Positions 25,694 through 37,560 of a DNA stretch of 64,000 nt are shown here, one piece after another (position 1 is the stretch's first letter; every line of letters begins with the position of its first letter). Source of the stretch: Cheilinus undulatus (lineage: Eukaryota > Chordata > Actinopteri > Labriformes > Labridae); NCBI RefSeq assembly GCF_018320785.1, contig NC_054886.1:3905207-3969206 (forward strand), given 5' to 3'. The translations under genes and the position numbers were made by a program. Under the pieces are notes generated by a model that searched no databases, had not been told where the DNA came from, and saw only the letters and a program-made list of their open reading frames with translations.

Positions 25694-26404
25694 AACCTAA
25701 CATGTTACATCTGAGCTTCGTTTCCTAACTGTACATTTAGATTTCTGTCTCTAGAATATAAAGTGACGGCCAAACAGACAGTGTGAACAGCTTCAGTCCC
25801 TTGATTTGAGAGATGAGTGCAAAGAGATATGTTTTATGTGAAAGAGTGCTGCAGCAGGAGTGCATGTACAAAATGACTCACTGACCAATGATCTCCAGCT
25901 GATATGGCAGCATTAATACTTTTCAGGAGCTCTTGTTTTGTTGTTTCCTCTGTGTAGCAACCCAGTAATGGCTAGCAGTTAAGCTTGGTGATTTTGTTCC
26001 TTTTAGGTTTCTACTTCCTGTTTTTCTATACTGTTGTACGTTTTGGTTACTTCACTTCCTGTTCAGCTAATAGCTTGATAAAACAGCTTAACATGATTCT
26101 CGTTATGCCTTAAACTTATTTTACTTTACCTTACTTGTTACAAGTAACTTTGTCCACTCCTAGAAGGCATTATAAATGTATGAAAGCAGTTATGTAATTT
26201 ATTTTTGTATGCATTTTCAGTGTGCAGGAAATTTAACCTCAACCCCAGGCTATTGCTTTGCAAAGTAAATTCAGTAGAAGATCAGTGATGGGTTGAGCAG
26301 GCAAAGAGATCATCTGAAGGTTGTCTTGTTTGTGAAATCAGGAATGTATTTTTGCACATAATTAACAGCAACATTTTGGTGCTCCAAATCACTGATGCTG
26401 TGGA
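25694..26404. other. 3' flank of NITR-D, no gene seen
   Basis: Non-coding. A possible weak ATATAAA polyadenylation signal is near 25755. No further NITR exon was found. Confidence 0.5.
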
Positions 26405-26981
26405 AGAGGGGTGTCCAAACTATGGCCTGGGAGCCAAATGTGAAAATTGATCTAGTGTTAATTGGCCCACACAAATGATGGAAATAAAATAAAATATGGC
26501 TCATACTGGAACATGGAACTTGTGCTTGACTTTCTTGTACTTTGTGGTTTCAGCAGCAGGCACTACCTTACCAATTCTGTAAACAAACATTTTGATGAGA
26601 AGACTTTATCTTTGTTTTTGTTTTTTTTTTGTTTTTTGTTTTTTTTGTTTTTTTTTTCCATTTACAAAACTATAAATGATGACCACTAGAACCCAAAATG
26701 ATAGCACTATTATTACAGCAGCAAATGGCAGTAACAATAGTGTTCAAGGGGTGGAGCCAGGGCCTACCTGGGCCTCCTGATATCTGATTGGCCTCCCCAA
26801 GACCCATGACGTGATTAGCTATTTACCGTTAACATGCCATTTAGGTATACTCAATATTTTAACCTACATTAGATTGGTATATACTGACTTTAATATGGTC
26901 AAGGTGTGGTCTATGAATGTGGACCCACTTTCTCTTATGTTTTTAAGTACGGCCCCCAGGAGAAAAGTTTGGACACAACTG
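26405..26981. mobile_element. Non-autonomous hAT-like element
   Basis: The ends GGGGTGTCCAAACTATGGCC and AGTTTGGACAC are inverted partners of the same type as 7017-7513. The interior has GGCCCACACAAATGATGG-like sequence and no transposase. A T-rich run lies at 26610-26660. Confidence 0.65.
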
Positions 26982-27830
26982 CAGAAAACGTTTAAAGAAT
27001 ATTTTTACACACTGTATTTTTCATTTTAGAAGTAAAGTTATTAGGTTGTAAGTGTATTATCTAATCTGTATGAATGTTATTTTTTTATATTAATTATTAA
27101 TAAACTAAGTTCTGCAAAGTGAAAACAACCTTTGTGTGAATATTTAATCCAGATTTATTTTATTTATTATTATTATTTATTTATTTATTTATTTATTTTG
27201 GTCATTTTTAATATTTTTTCCTGAAAGTGTGGCTTGGCTTTACAACATCATTTTTAAAAAATATTATTTTTATGGTAAAATTTTAGGTTTAGGTTGTTAA
27301 AGAATTTAAGAAAAATTAATAGTGATTAATCAAATTTTTAGTCATGTAAGAGACTTCTTTATTTTGTATTTTAAAACAAAATTTCTGTCAATATTGTGAA
27401 GATGTCCTCATGAGAATGTTATTATAAATACAACATGATGTGTTTTATGATGATGAATTTTAGATTAATTGTTCAAAGAAGTACTGCCCTGATTACCAGT
27501 GTGGTCTGAAACGTTGGGGGACCCCTTAGGAGGGGCACCCAAGATAACATAAACCAGTAAATTATAAAGCTAAACCTATTTTTAGTTTGCTGCCACTCCT
27601 AATAATGGAGCTGGAATTTCATCTCCAAACCAACACACACCAACAAAAGGGCCTTGGCTTGTATTTCTAAACTAGATCTGATAAGGACTTCTTCAATTCT
27701 GAACCATTTCTGAGAAAACTATGCAGCGGTGAGCATGTGAAGTTTGCTGACCATCAGGCACAGTCTTGTGTCTTATATGTGGAGAACAAATTGATGTTTG
27801 TTTCATTTTTACACCTGCTGAATGTGCACC
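26982..27830. other. Intergenic, AT-rich
   Basis: It holds an ATTT-type microsatellite near 27150-27200. No coding signal before the leader exon of NITR-E. Confidence 0.5.
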
Positions 27831-28283
27831 ATGACATCTCCAGTGGCGGTGATCTGTCTCCTGGGTCTGTTCATGGGGGAAGATGGTGAGCTGTGTTGTG
27901 TCTTTAGGTGTAAAATCACACGATTTTTTTTTGCAAATGTTCTGCTTATGTTGATTTTTTTCTTTTCATGTAAAATCTACATTCACGCCGTCTCTTATTT
28001 CACTTCAGCTGGGATATCAGACCAAAACTCGTCCACGTGTGCTCGCCAGGAGAGCTGGTACTGGGAGAGAAACCAGAACGCATCTCCTCTGCTCTTCTTT
28101 TTTCGTTCAAAGACAATCAGCGCTTCTATCTGGATACTCAAAATGGTAGAAATCATCGGACAATTTCAGATCTGCACATTTCAGACTCGGCTATCTATTA
28201 CTGCATAAGCTGCTACCTATCTGCATTAGACATCAGAGAGACCACCTCAGTCAGTGTGAATGGGACCCAGCTGGAACTGGAAG
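27831..28283 (+). pseudogene. NITR-E: broken V-domain fragment
   Basis: The leader exon 27831-27885 (MTSPVAVICLLGLFMGED) is 55 nt and ends in phase 1 as in A-D. Exon 2, 28009-28283, starts like FR1 (ARQES matches VRHES of NITR-D), then loses the FR1 cysteine and FR2 start and continues in another frame: LGEKPERIS, RFYLDTQNG, ISDSAIYYC. It ends SVSVNGTQLELE, a direct join of the end of domain 1 to the GTxLxL end of a domain 2 J-like motif. A good GTAAAT donor follows, but no membrane or tail exon was found downstream before J1. One out-of-frame deletion inside domain 1 and the loss of domain 2 make it a pseudogene. Confidence 0.8.
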
Positions 28284-28768
28284 GTAAATAACTTTTATTA
28301 GGAGTAGATCAAACATTGGAGGAAAGAGGAAGTTTGTGGTTTTGCTTTCCAAAGCGTGGGCTGGGGTACTCTGATGGGCCGCAGAGTTCCAGCTGGTGGG
28401 TCGCAAGAGGACGTTCAGGATAAATTTAAGTCCCAGAATCAAATACACACAGCTAGAAAATGTAACTTCCATTTCAACTTTTTCCATTTTATCATTTGTA
28501 TGATTTACAGCACTGGTGTCATGGTTGAACTGGTCATGGACTCATTGATAACACTGTTAATATTCGACTAATTAGGAAATTACACCTATGGATAGATTAA
28601 GGTTTTAGGGAGGCATTTGTCAGGTCACAGAGAACATTTGAATAGAAGAATTTTAGAAATATTAAATTTGGTTGGGTTTGCAGATGCTCAAAACATGGCA
28701 AATGCTCGAGTTGTATCAATTGTACTGTGTGACTCTGCAAAGGCTTTCCTATTAAAGTCCCTGTAAAG

Positions 28769-29490
28769 CAGGGGTGTCAAACCCAACCACAGCAGGGGTC
28801 AGATTCTGAATTTAGGTCTAACACGAGAGCCTGACAGGGTCAGGGGGATTTAACACTGATGATGAATGATTTTGAGATTAGAAACTCAAAATAATTGATG
28901 AGTTTAAAGACTCAAAATCTGAGATAAAGGGTCAAAATCATTTATTCAAAAGGTCAAAACATGAAATTAAATGTCAAAATAATGTTTTTAAAAGGCAAAT
29001 ATATGAAATACAAAGTTGCAATAAGGTTTTAAAGATCCAAATATACATATATACATTTCAAAATTGCAAGTTTAAAAGTTCAAAATATGGGATTAAAAGT
29101 CAATATTAGGAGTGAAAAGGGTCAAAATATGACTCAAAATTTAAAATTGTGAACCCAAAAGATCAGGAAATGAGACAAAAAATAAAAATCATGAATTGAA
29201 ATGGTCAAAATATGAGGTAAAAATTCTAAATCATAAGTTTATCATAAATGTGACATGCAGAATTTAAAATATCACATGAAAACACCATTTCTTTTCCAAT
29301 TCCTTTTTTGATTATTTTTACTTTGTCAAATTCTTATGACTGATCAAGGATATGTTAAATTATCAAGGTTAATTTTGCAGACTTCATCCTGTGGGCCTGT
29401 TATAATAAAAATAGAATTTGATCTCGTGTGCCGGGTTTAACTGTACCACAGGCTGGATTTGGCTCCCAAACCTTCAGTTTGACACCCTTG
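28769..29490. mobile_element. Non-autonomous hAT-like element with GTCAAAAT-type units
   Basis: It starts CAGGGGTGTCAAACCC and ends GTTTGACACCCTTG, flanked by CTGTAAAG and CTGTAGAG (7 of 8). The interior is a degenerate array of GTCAAAATATGAAATTAAAA-like units. A relative lies at 52653-53543. Confidence 0.8.
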
Positions 29491-30929
29491 CTGTAGAGTG
29501 ACATCAATAAAAAAAAAAAAAAAGAAAAAAAAAAAAGAAATCCAAACTTTGTGTCTTTACACACCAGACATGTTGGAATAAGGATGCTGTGAATATGTGA
29601 AAACACTGAGATCTGTGTGTTCCTCTGTCCTGGCTGGGTTTAATCTCTGTGGGGCAAATATAGGACTTCTGACTTTAAACTCAGAATTCTGACATTTTCT
29701 TTAATTAAAAAAAAAAAAAATGCATACAAATTGTTTTTCAATGTTTCTAATCCTCTTCTGTACTTGTACACTCACTGCAGCGTAAAAAAGCGTATCTAAA
29801 AAGACATTTTCAGCCTTTTTGCTGTATAAATCAATATATCTTACCCCACATGTTTCTTTTTGTGCTCTTTGGTTAAAAATGCATAGGTCTTGATCGTCTT
29901 CATTTTAGAAGGACGCGGTTTATAAATCTTGTGGTGGATTTACCTCCAGCTCTTATCAGATGGCTAAAATCGCTCTTTAACTGAACATTTAACCCTAATC
30001 TGGACCCAGGCTGATCTATGACATGAGAGGTCTGCTTGTGGCCGAGGAGCAGCGCTACATTACGCAGAGGGTAGCCCTAAGGCATGCAAGGATGTGAGAT
30101 TGTATAAGAGGTATCTGGCTGCAGACCTCTATAGTTAGGTGTTCTGACTTAACTGCTGCTGACCTCTACAATGGGGCGACCTCGAGGGACCCTGTGGGGT
30201 GGGAGGGGATGTACTGCTGTTGCGTAAGCTCTGTCATTCAGTGGCCCATTCTGGTTCCAGCCTGGGTAATGTACCCCCCCCCCCAAGCACAACATGTGTG
30301 GCTACAGAATGGGTCCCATGTGGGTTAGTCGGTAGGTTCCATGGCCCCACCTGTGATCCCCCAAGTGTGGATCAGCCCATGAGAGACACATCTAGAGATC
30401 CTTGAAATTGCCCATGTTTACTACAAGAAGGATCTATCTTGGATCTCTAGAGATGAGGCATGAACTTAACCACAAAAAAGGAACTTGTTATGGATCAGAA
30501 ATGAAATAAAGTAACAATACAAAAGTAAATGTTTGTAATTCCAAGGTTGAGAGAAATGAAGGCTTGTCCACTGAGCTCTCTGGGAGTTTTACACTGTTTT
30601 TTTTTTTTTTTTAATATAATTTATGGTGGCTGCAGATCAGCAACGCAGTGGCGTAACCATAGTGTGACTGAAGTAAAAATAAAACAAGCAAGCTTTGAGA
30701 TTTTAAAACAACACTCTAGTTATAGACTCAGTAATACAAAGAGCCCTATATTTATTTATACATATGAGCTGTCTTATTCTAAATGTGAACGTATGCAACA
30801 CTAATGCAGCTGCAGAAGGATGTGCACGTAGGCGACAGCATTTTTAAATGAACACTGAAACAAGCCAGAGGCCAGTGCAGTGCTGCTGGTAACCACAAAG
30901 CTCTTCATCTCAGTAACCAATCTTTTTCT
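29491..30929. other. Intergenic, no gene recognised
   Basis: It contains an A-rich tract at 29510-29537, another at 29706-29720, a C run at 30275-30284 and a T run near 30598-30613. The GC-richer stretch 30020-30400 resembles no family I recognise. Confidence 0.4.
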
Positions 30930-31038
30930 GCAAATGCAAACCGTTGGACCAATCAGGTCAGACTATACTGCCCTGCTTTGTGCAAGCTGTACGGCTGCAG
31001 CTTCAGTAAATCAGAGCAGCTGAGGACAAGCAGACAAG
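30930..31038 (+). promoter_or_regulatory. Putative promoter of J1
   Basis: CCAATCA at 30949-30955, 90 bases before the ATG, within GACCAATCAGG. ATGCAAAC at 30934-30941 differs by one base from the octamer ATGCAAAT used by B-cell genes. Both are motif matches only. Confidence 0.4.
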
Positions 31039-34000
31039 ATGATGCTGTACTTTAAGGTTATTTTCCTGCTCTGGACTTTGGGTGAGTAACAACTCACAGA
31101 ACCTTTCCATTCATATTCTCAGCTCATAATAAATCCTATACATGTTTGTTTCAGGTGTGGCACAGTCAGGTAACATCTCCCAGCCTGTGTCTGTCCTGAC
31201 GGTGAAGCTTGGAGATTCAGCAACAATTGAATGTCACATAGAGAGTGAAATGCGTCGAGGAGTGTGGTACAAGCTGACCAAAGAGAAAAGACTACAGAAT
31301 GTGGCAACATTCAACTCCAGATACGACCTTAGCACGCTGGCTCAGGAGTATGATCATCGTTATTCTGTAACGTTCAACATGTTCGGCAGTAATCTGAGTA
31401 TTTCTGCAGCAACGAGGGAAGACACCGGAACATTCTTCTGTGGAGTGTTGACCTCAAACGATATCCAGTTTGGATCAGGAACCTCTCTGAAGCTGACAGG
31501 TGATGTCTTTGATTTAATTCATAAATATATTTTTTTACTTTAAATTGGCAAAAACATGAAGGCACTCTGTTTAAACAGTAAAAATACCTTAAAGTGGGGG
31601 TATTACGCCTTTTTTCAAGGCTTTACACCATCTCTCTGATACCCATGTAGTAGCTTCACATGGTTTACAGCTCAAAAAACTTCTCATGTTTCTCACACTG
31701 GTGTCCTGAAAAACCCTTATTTTAGCCTCCGTCTGAAACGCTTTGTTTTCACTGCTGTCTCTTTAACACTGACCGACCCCCCGCTCCGCAGACCTGCACA
31801 GACCTGAGACCTGGGGGTCTCCCAGGAACAGTGGCTGGAAAACACTACTTAAGATCTAGACTTTTATTTTAGTCTTTAGATGAGCATGCCAATTAATTTT
31901 AGCCACATTTTAGTCATTTTTTATGTCTTTCATATATTTTATTCCAGATTCGGTTCTTAATGATCTGAACTCTCTTTGGTCCCGCATTAATATTTTTTTT
32001 AATCTGATTTGAGCCTTTCTGATCTGATCTTAACTGATCTGATCGGTTCTGATCTCATCTCATCTGATCTGTTCTGATCTGATGTGATCTGTTCTGATCT
32101 GATCTGTTCTGATCTGATCTGTTCTGATTTGTTCTGATCTGATGTGATCTGTTCTGATCTGTTCTGACCTGATCTGATTTGTTCTGATCTGATTTGTTCT
32201 GATCTGATGTGATCTGTTCTGTTCTGATCTGTTCTGATTTGTTCTGATCTGATGTGATCTGTTCTGATCTGTTCTGACCTGATCTGATTTGTTCTGATCT
32301 GATCTGATGTGTTTTGATCTGATCTGATCTGTTCTGATCTGATCTGTTCTGTTCTGACCTGATCTGATTTGTTCTGATCTGATCTGTTCTGATCTGATCT
32401 ATTCTTATCTGATCTGATCTGTTTTGATCTGATCTGTTCTGATCTGATCTGATCTGACCTGATCAGTTGTGATCTAATCTGTTTTGATCTGATCTGATCT
32501 GATCTGTTCTGATCTGTTCTGACCTCATCTCATCTCATCTCATCTGTTCTTTTCTGACCTGATCTGATTTGTTCTGATCTGATGTGATCTGTTCTTATCT
32601 GATCTAATCTGATCTGTTTTGATCTGATCTGATCTGATCTGACCTGTTTTGATCTGTTCTGATCTCATCTAATCTCATCTCATCTGTTCTGTTCTGTTCT
32701 GTTCTGTTCTGTTCTTATCTGATCTAATCTGTTCTGATCTGATGTGATCTGTTCTGATCTGATCTGATCTGTTCTTATCTGATCTTATCTGATCTGATCT
32801 GATCTGATCTGATCTGACCTGTTCTGACCTGATCTGATCTGATCTGTTCTGATCTGTTCTGTCCTGATCGGATCTGTTATGTTCTAATCTGATCTGTTCT
32901 GTTCTGACCAGATCTGGGTTTATCTAATCTAGTCTGATCTTATTGAATTGAATCGAATCTGATCTGATCTGATCAAATTGAATCGAATTAAATTGAACTG
33001 AATCTTATCCGATCTGCTCTGATCTCATCTAATGTAATCTAATCTAATGAAATCTGATCTCATCTCATTTAATTTAATCTGATCTCATTTAATTCAACTG
33101 ATCTGATCTAATCTGATCAAATTCAGTCTAATTTGATCTAATCTGATCTGATCAAATTAAATTAAATGGAATAAGATCTGATCTGATCTAATGTAATCTA
33201 ATCTAATCTGATGTGATCTGGTTTAATCTAATCTAATCCGATCTAATCTGATCTGATCAAATTGAATCGAATTGAATCAGATCTGATCTGATGTAATCTA
33301 ATCTAATCTAATCTAATCTAAACTGATCTGATCTAATCGAACAAAATCAAATCCAATGGAATCGAATCAAATCTGATCTCATTTAATGTAATTTTATCTG
33401 ATCTGATCTACAGTAATCTAATCTGATCTAATCAGAATCAAAATACTAATACTCGGTTGTTACAGACTTACACTTGCTCTTGAAATTTCAAAGTACAATC
33501 ACAGATACAATACAATATTAATGGAAGGAGAATAAAATAAAAATAGGAAGAAGAATAAATAAGAAATTGCAATGGTCAAGTAAAGTGCAGAATATTAGAA
33601 ATAAGAAATAAAACTATTTACAAAGCGCAGTGTTTAGGAAAAAAACTATGTACAAGCATCAGTGTATAGAAAAACTGGTTAGTGTAGGATATTGCACAGA
33701 GTATTGCACAGTTTAACAAAATATAATACAATGTTATTATCAGTGTTGCACTCTAAGGTTATTGAGTTTGACCGTTGGGCATGCCGTTGAAAAGACTGCA
33801 CAGTTGAATGTAGTTATATACACTGAAGAAGTTGTGTGAGTGTGTGACCCTCAGAGGGAGGAGTTAAAAAGTTTGATGGCCACAGGCAAGAATGACTTCC
33901 TGTGACGCTCTGTGGTGCATTTATGGGGAATGAGCCTAGCACTGAATGTGCTTCTGTGTTTCACCAACACGTTATGGAGTGGGTGGTGGATGCTGTCCAA

Positions 34001-36702
34001 GATTGACAACATCCTCCTCTCTGTCACCACCGTCAGAGAGTCCAGCTCTACCCCTACAATGTCACTGGCCTTACGGATGAGTTTGTTGAGTCTGTTGGCA
34101 TCTGCTACCCTCAGTCTGCTTCCCCAGCACACAACAGCAAACAGGATCGCACTGGCCACCACAGACTCATAGAACATCCTCAGCATGGTCCTGAAGACGT
34201 TAAAGGACCTCACCGTCCTGAGGAAGTAGAGGCACTGAAAGCACTGAAGAAGTCAAAAAACATGATCCTCACAGTGCTCTTCGGTTTGTCCAGGTGAGGG
34301 TAGACGCGGTTGAGCAGGAAGGTGATGGCATCCTCTACTCCTAGGCAGGGCTGGGAGTAATGTAATCTAATGTAATCTGATCTAAACTTATCTAGTAAAT
34401 AGAAATCTGATGTGATCTTATCTGTTCTGATCAAATCCAATCTAATCTGTTCTAATCCGATCTGATCATTTTATCTGATCTTATTTCATCTCATCACATC
34501 TAATCTAATCTTATTTTATCTTATCTAATCTAATCTAATCTAATCTAATTTGTTCTCTTTAAACTGATGTTATCAGCCAAATTCTGATCTAATCTGTTCT
34601 GATCTAATCTGATCAAATCGATTCGAATCAAATCAAATCAAATCTAATCTAATCTGTTCTCTTAAAACTAATGTTATCAGCCAAATTCTAAAATTACAAA
34701 ACCATAATAATACCAAAAAAAGTTGGGACATTGTGTAAAATGTGAATTAAAAACAGGATACAGTGGCTTGAAAATCAAACCACTGTATATTCAATTGAGA
34801 ACAACTCAAAGTCAAATAATTAATGCTTGAAATAAAAAAACCAATCATTTTCTATTAACGTACACATTCAGAATTTGATGTCTGCGACAAGTTCCTTAAA
34901 TAAAATACTTTTTTTTTAAGTTAAATTTTTTTTCCACTCATTTGAAGTATCATTTCTTTGAATGCTATGATAGTCTAATATCTAATATCAACCATATCAA
35001 TTAAATATTTCTGAATAAATAATTAATTATTGCATGTAGATTAGCTTGTATTTTATAATGTATTTTTGGTAAGATGACCAATTTTATTATTATCTGACAG
35101 AGTTGAAAATGGAGGTTCAAAGTAATGCAATAAAAAAGTAAATGGTGGGGCGTGCCCTGAACACCTCACAAGGGAAGCGCCCTGGAGGCATCTTAACTAA
35201 TTAGATGCCCGAGCGACCTCATGTGGCTCTTCTCAACGCGGAGCAGCAGCGGCTCTACTCCGAGCTCATCCCGGATGACCGAGCTTCTCATCCCGTCTCT
35301 AAGGAGAGCCCAGCCACCCTACAGAGGATCATTTCGGCCGCTTGTACCCGCGATCTTGTCAGTTATTTGTTAGTTATATGTTAATGTATCTGCACACGCC
35401 ATGAAGATGCTCATGTTGCAAAGTTAATGCTCCTAATGACATAAATCACCCACACTGACTGTTGGCTTATGCGAGTGTTTCAGAGGGTTAAATTGTAGGC
35501 TGCGGGCCACAGTGCGGGTCATATTTCTTGCACAGGTCCGGTGTGTTTATTTATATCATGACCGTCTATAAATAGCATCAACCGGAGTGCCACACCACAC
35601 CAATGCGAAGGTGAATTAACTCGTAGCCAGCATTAACTATCTCATATCGGCGCATTAAACATCTCGTGGCCACGCAATATAATTATTATTTTTATGTATA
35701 TTTTTAATTTCTGTTTCCTGAAATGATCATAATGATCCTAATGGTGTTATAATGCTGATCCTAATGCTATTTAACGTAACTTATCTTTTTATTAATAATT
35801 TATAAGTTTGGATTTTATTTTGGTAGGGACTCCATTTGCGTCATGGTCACGTGCTTCCGTTTTTTCGTTTCCATACTTAAAACGGTAAAACGAAAAAGGG
35901 AAAATCCAAAAACCAATTTCGGGCCTTTATTTGATTTTGTTTTTTTCGTTTTTCATTTTTTGTTCAGAAAGAAAAAAACGGGTTTTTCGTTTTTGGTTGA
36001 AAAGGAGAAAAGGAAAAAGGGCGCCATTTTTCCTTTTTTTGTTTATTGGTTTTGACAGAAATACGAATTATACTTTGACCCCCTGACCCCAAAGAGCACT
36101 AGTTTGAATCAGGGAAGCTGTCTCTATGTGGTTTAAGTTATAGTCAGGGATTTATTACACTCCTCTCTGCAGGGTTTAAGTTATTTCAGCTGCTGTTATG
36201 CATTTTTATTTCTTTGTATAAAAGCACACACCAGAAACAGGAAGTTAACTTCTTTTAATGCCTGTATTTACAGAACGTGTTGACATGCAGTCTGGACCTA
36301 TAAGCAGCAGTGTCATCGTGGGTGTTTTATCACCAACCTTCATTATTTCTATGATCTTTACGTGCTACTGCTGTAGAGGTAAATAGAACTGTTGATATTG
36401 ACAGTATGTCTTTCCTCTTTACATAGCTTATACTAAAGTTTTTCTTTGTTTTCAGGAAGGTCAACTCCCACCACAAGCACTCCTGAGGTATTTACTGTTC
36501 AGTCTCCCATTTGATTAGATTTCCTCTGCCGTTACAATGCCATATTATAAAATAATGTACTTCTTCTCACATGCAGAGTCACAAAGATGAAGATAATATC
36601 TGGCATTGTGTGGCAAAAGGGAACAAAATCAACAGATCCAAAGGAAACAGAGACGAAACCTGGAGTGAATGTGTGTACTCTGGTGTAAAACAGTCGGATT
36701 GA
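31039..36702 (+). CDS. J1: single-V NITR-like receptor with J-like motif
   Basis: Exons: 31039-31081 (leader, 43 nt), 31155-31499 (one V domain), 36274-36378 (membrane), 36456-36487, 36577-36702. They join in phase to 216 residues. The V domain is complete: ATIEC, GVWYKLT, LSISAATREDTGTFFC, and the J-like QFGSGTSLKL runs on without a break, as if pre-joined. The membrane segment SSSVIVGVLSPTFIISMIF is followed by CYCCR. In the tail, TWSECVYSGV matches TWSECVYHTL of NITR-D, but the first ITIM tyrosine is missing (IWHCVA in place of LCYAAV). There is no second Ig domain. Intron 2 is about 4.8 kb and holds a GATCT-type satellite and a LINE. The linking of the distant membrane and tail exons to this V exon rests on phase and on order; an NITR-like identity is likely but less sure than for A-G. 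Confidence 0.72.
31935..33436 (+). repeat. GATCT/GTTCT pentanucleotide satellite, first part
   Basis: About 1.5 kb of 5-bp units (GATCT, GTTCT, AATCT, CATCT), with 15-30-bp higher order patterns such as TGATCTGTTCTGATCTGA. It lies in intron 2 of J1. Confidence 0.95.
33437..34347 (-). mobile_element. LINE 3' fragment within the satellite
   Basis: On the - strand the order is: QPCLGVEDAITFLLNRVYPH and MFFDFFSAF (reverse transcriptase segment, 34250-34347 region), then a jump to the C-terminal part FYESVVASAILFAVVCWG, NRLNKLIRKASD, and RHRKSFLPVAIKLFNSSL ending at 33851, then non-coding 3' end to about 33437. The catalytic FADD-type box is missing, so the element is internally deleted. It splits the GATCT array. 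Confidence 0.8.
34348..34680 (+). repeat. GATCT-type satellite, second part
   Basis: Continuation of the array at 31935-33436 with more AATCT and AATCAAAT units. It lies on the far side of the LINE fragment. Confidence 0.9.
34690..34880. mobile_element. End fragment of a Tc1/mariner-type element
   Basis: AAAAAAAGTTGGGACATTGT and GTGTAAAATGTGAATTAAAA are typical of the outer part of a common fish mariner-like element. The transposase part is not attached here; a related fragment is at 36920-37560. Confidence 0.5.
34881..36273. other. Rest of J1 intron 2
   Basis: No gene. 35150-35380 is GC-richer and unassigned. 35850-36050 has TTTTTCGTTTT and AACGAAAAAGG runs on both strands, a low-complexity stretch able to fold back. 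Confidence 0.45.
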
Positions 36703-36799
36703 GGCCTGCTCTGGTTCAGTCTTTGAATGACAAAGACATGTTTTTCAAAACAAAAGATTTTCTCCAGTTTCAAAAATGATTCCATGCTTGCCAGGGTCA

Positions 36800-36905
36800 G
36801 GGCCTTTCTGTGCAGAGTTTGCATGTTCTCCCTGTTCTCTCTGGGTTCTCTTCGGGTACTCTGGTTCCTCTCTCTGGTTCACTCTCCAGAAAATGGATGG
36901 ATGGA
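36800..36905 (+). mobile_element. LINE/SINE-type tail fragment
   Basis: GTTTGCATGTTCTCCCTG, GGGTACTCTGGTTCCTC and GAAAATGGATGGATGGAT follow each other, as in the 3' ends of common fish RTE-type LINEs or the SINEs that share them. Only about 100 bases are present. Confidence 0.5.
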
Positions 36906-36919
36906 TTCCATACTGGCCA

Positions 36920-37560
36920 TCCAAAAATTCAAGTAACAGCTGTATCTTGCAAAGACAAAGCCATATGCTTCTGGGTTAAAACTCACTCAAAATGCATTGA
37001 TGCAAAATGGAAAACTGTTCTGTGGTCAGACGAATCAAACTTTGAATTCTTTTTAGAAAAATCAGGGTTGCCGTTTCCTGCAGGGACCGTCTAGCTTGTT
37101 ATCCTGTCACACCTTAAAAGCATCTCTGATGGTATGGGCTTGCATTGTTGTCTATGGTGTGGGCGGCTTACACACCTGGAAAGGCAGTATCAATCATATG
37201 CTTCCATCCCAACAACGTCTCTGTCAGGGTAGGCCTTTTATATATCAGGAAGACAATACTAAACCACATACGATACACGTCACAACAGCATGGCTTCACA
37301 GGAGAAGAGTCCAGATGCAGAACTGGCCAGCAGTCCAGACAGAAACATTTCTCATAAAGAAGATCCATCATCAGAAGAACATTCCTCTCTAAAACTCCAC
37401 CATCTGGTCTCCTCACTTCCCAGATGTTAACAGACAGTTTGTTTGTTGTTGACAGAATGCTACACAATAGTACACAGGGCCCTGTCCCTACTTTTTTGAA
37501 ATGTTTGTTTTCTAACGTGAATAAAATATTGGTTTTTGGATTTGCAAATCATCAAAAAAT
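36920..37560 (+). mobile_element. Tc1/mariner-like transposase fragment
   Basis: Segments read as KWKTVLWSDESNFEFF (first catalytic acid), MVWACIVVYGVGGLHTWKG and FIYQEDNTKPHT (second acid region), in shifted frames. The end near 37480-37560 (CCCTACTTTTTTGAAATGTT) is the outer part. The copy is broken in several places and lies just 3' of the J1 tail exon. Confidence 0.75.

Noticed and set aside
31935-34680. CRISPR-like or regulatory array
   Set aside because: Units are 5 bp and run on without unique spacers, in a vertebrate intron; it is a simple satellite.
34690-37560. One mariner-like element spanning the J1 membrane and tail exons
   Set aside because: The two ends could belong to one element, but the NITR exons between them keep intact splice sites and phase, so two separate fragments are more likely.
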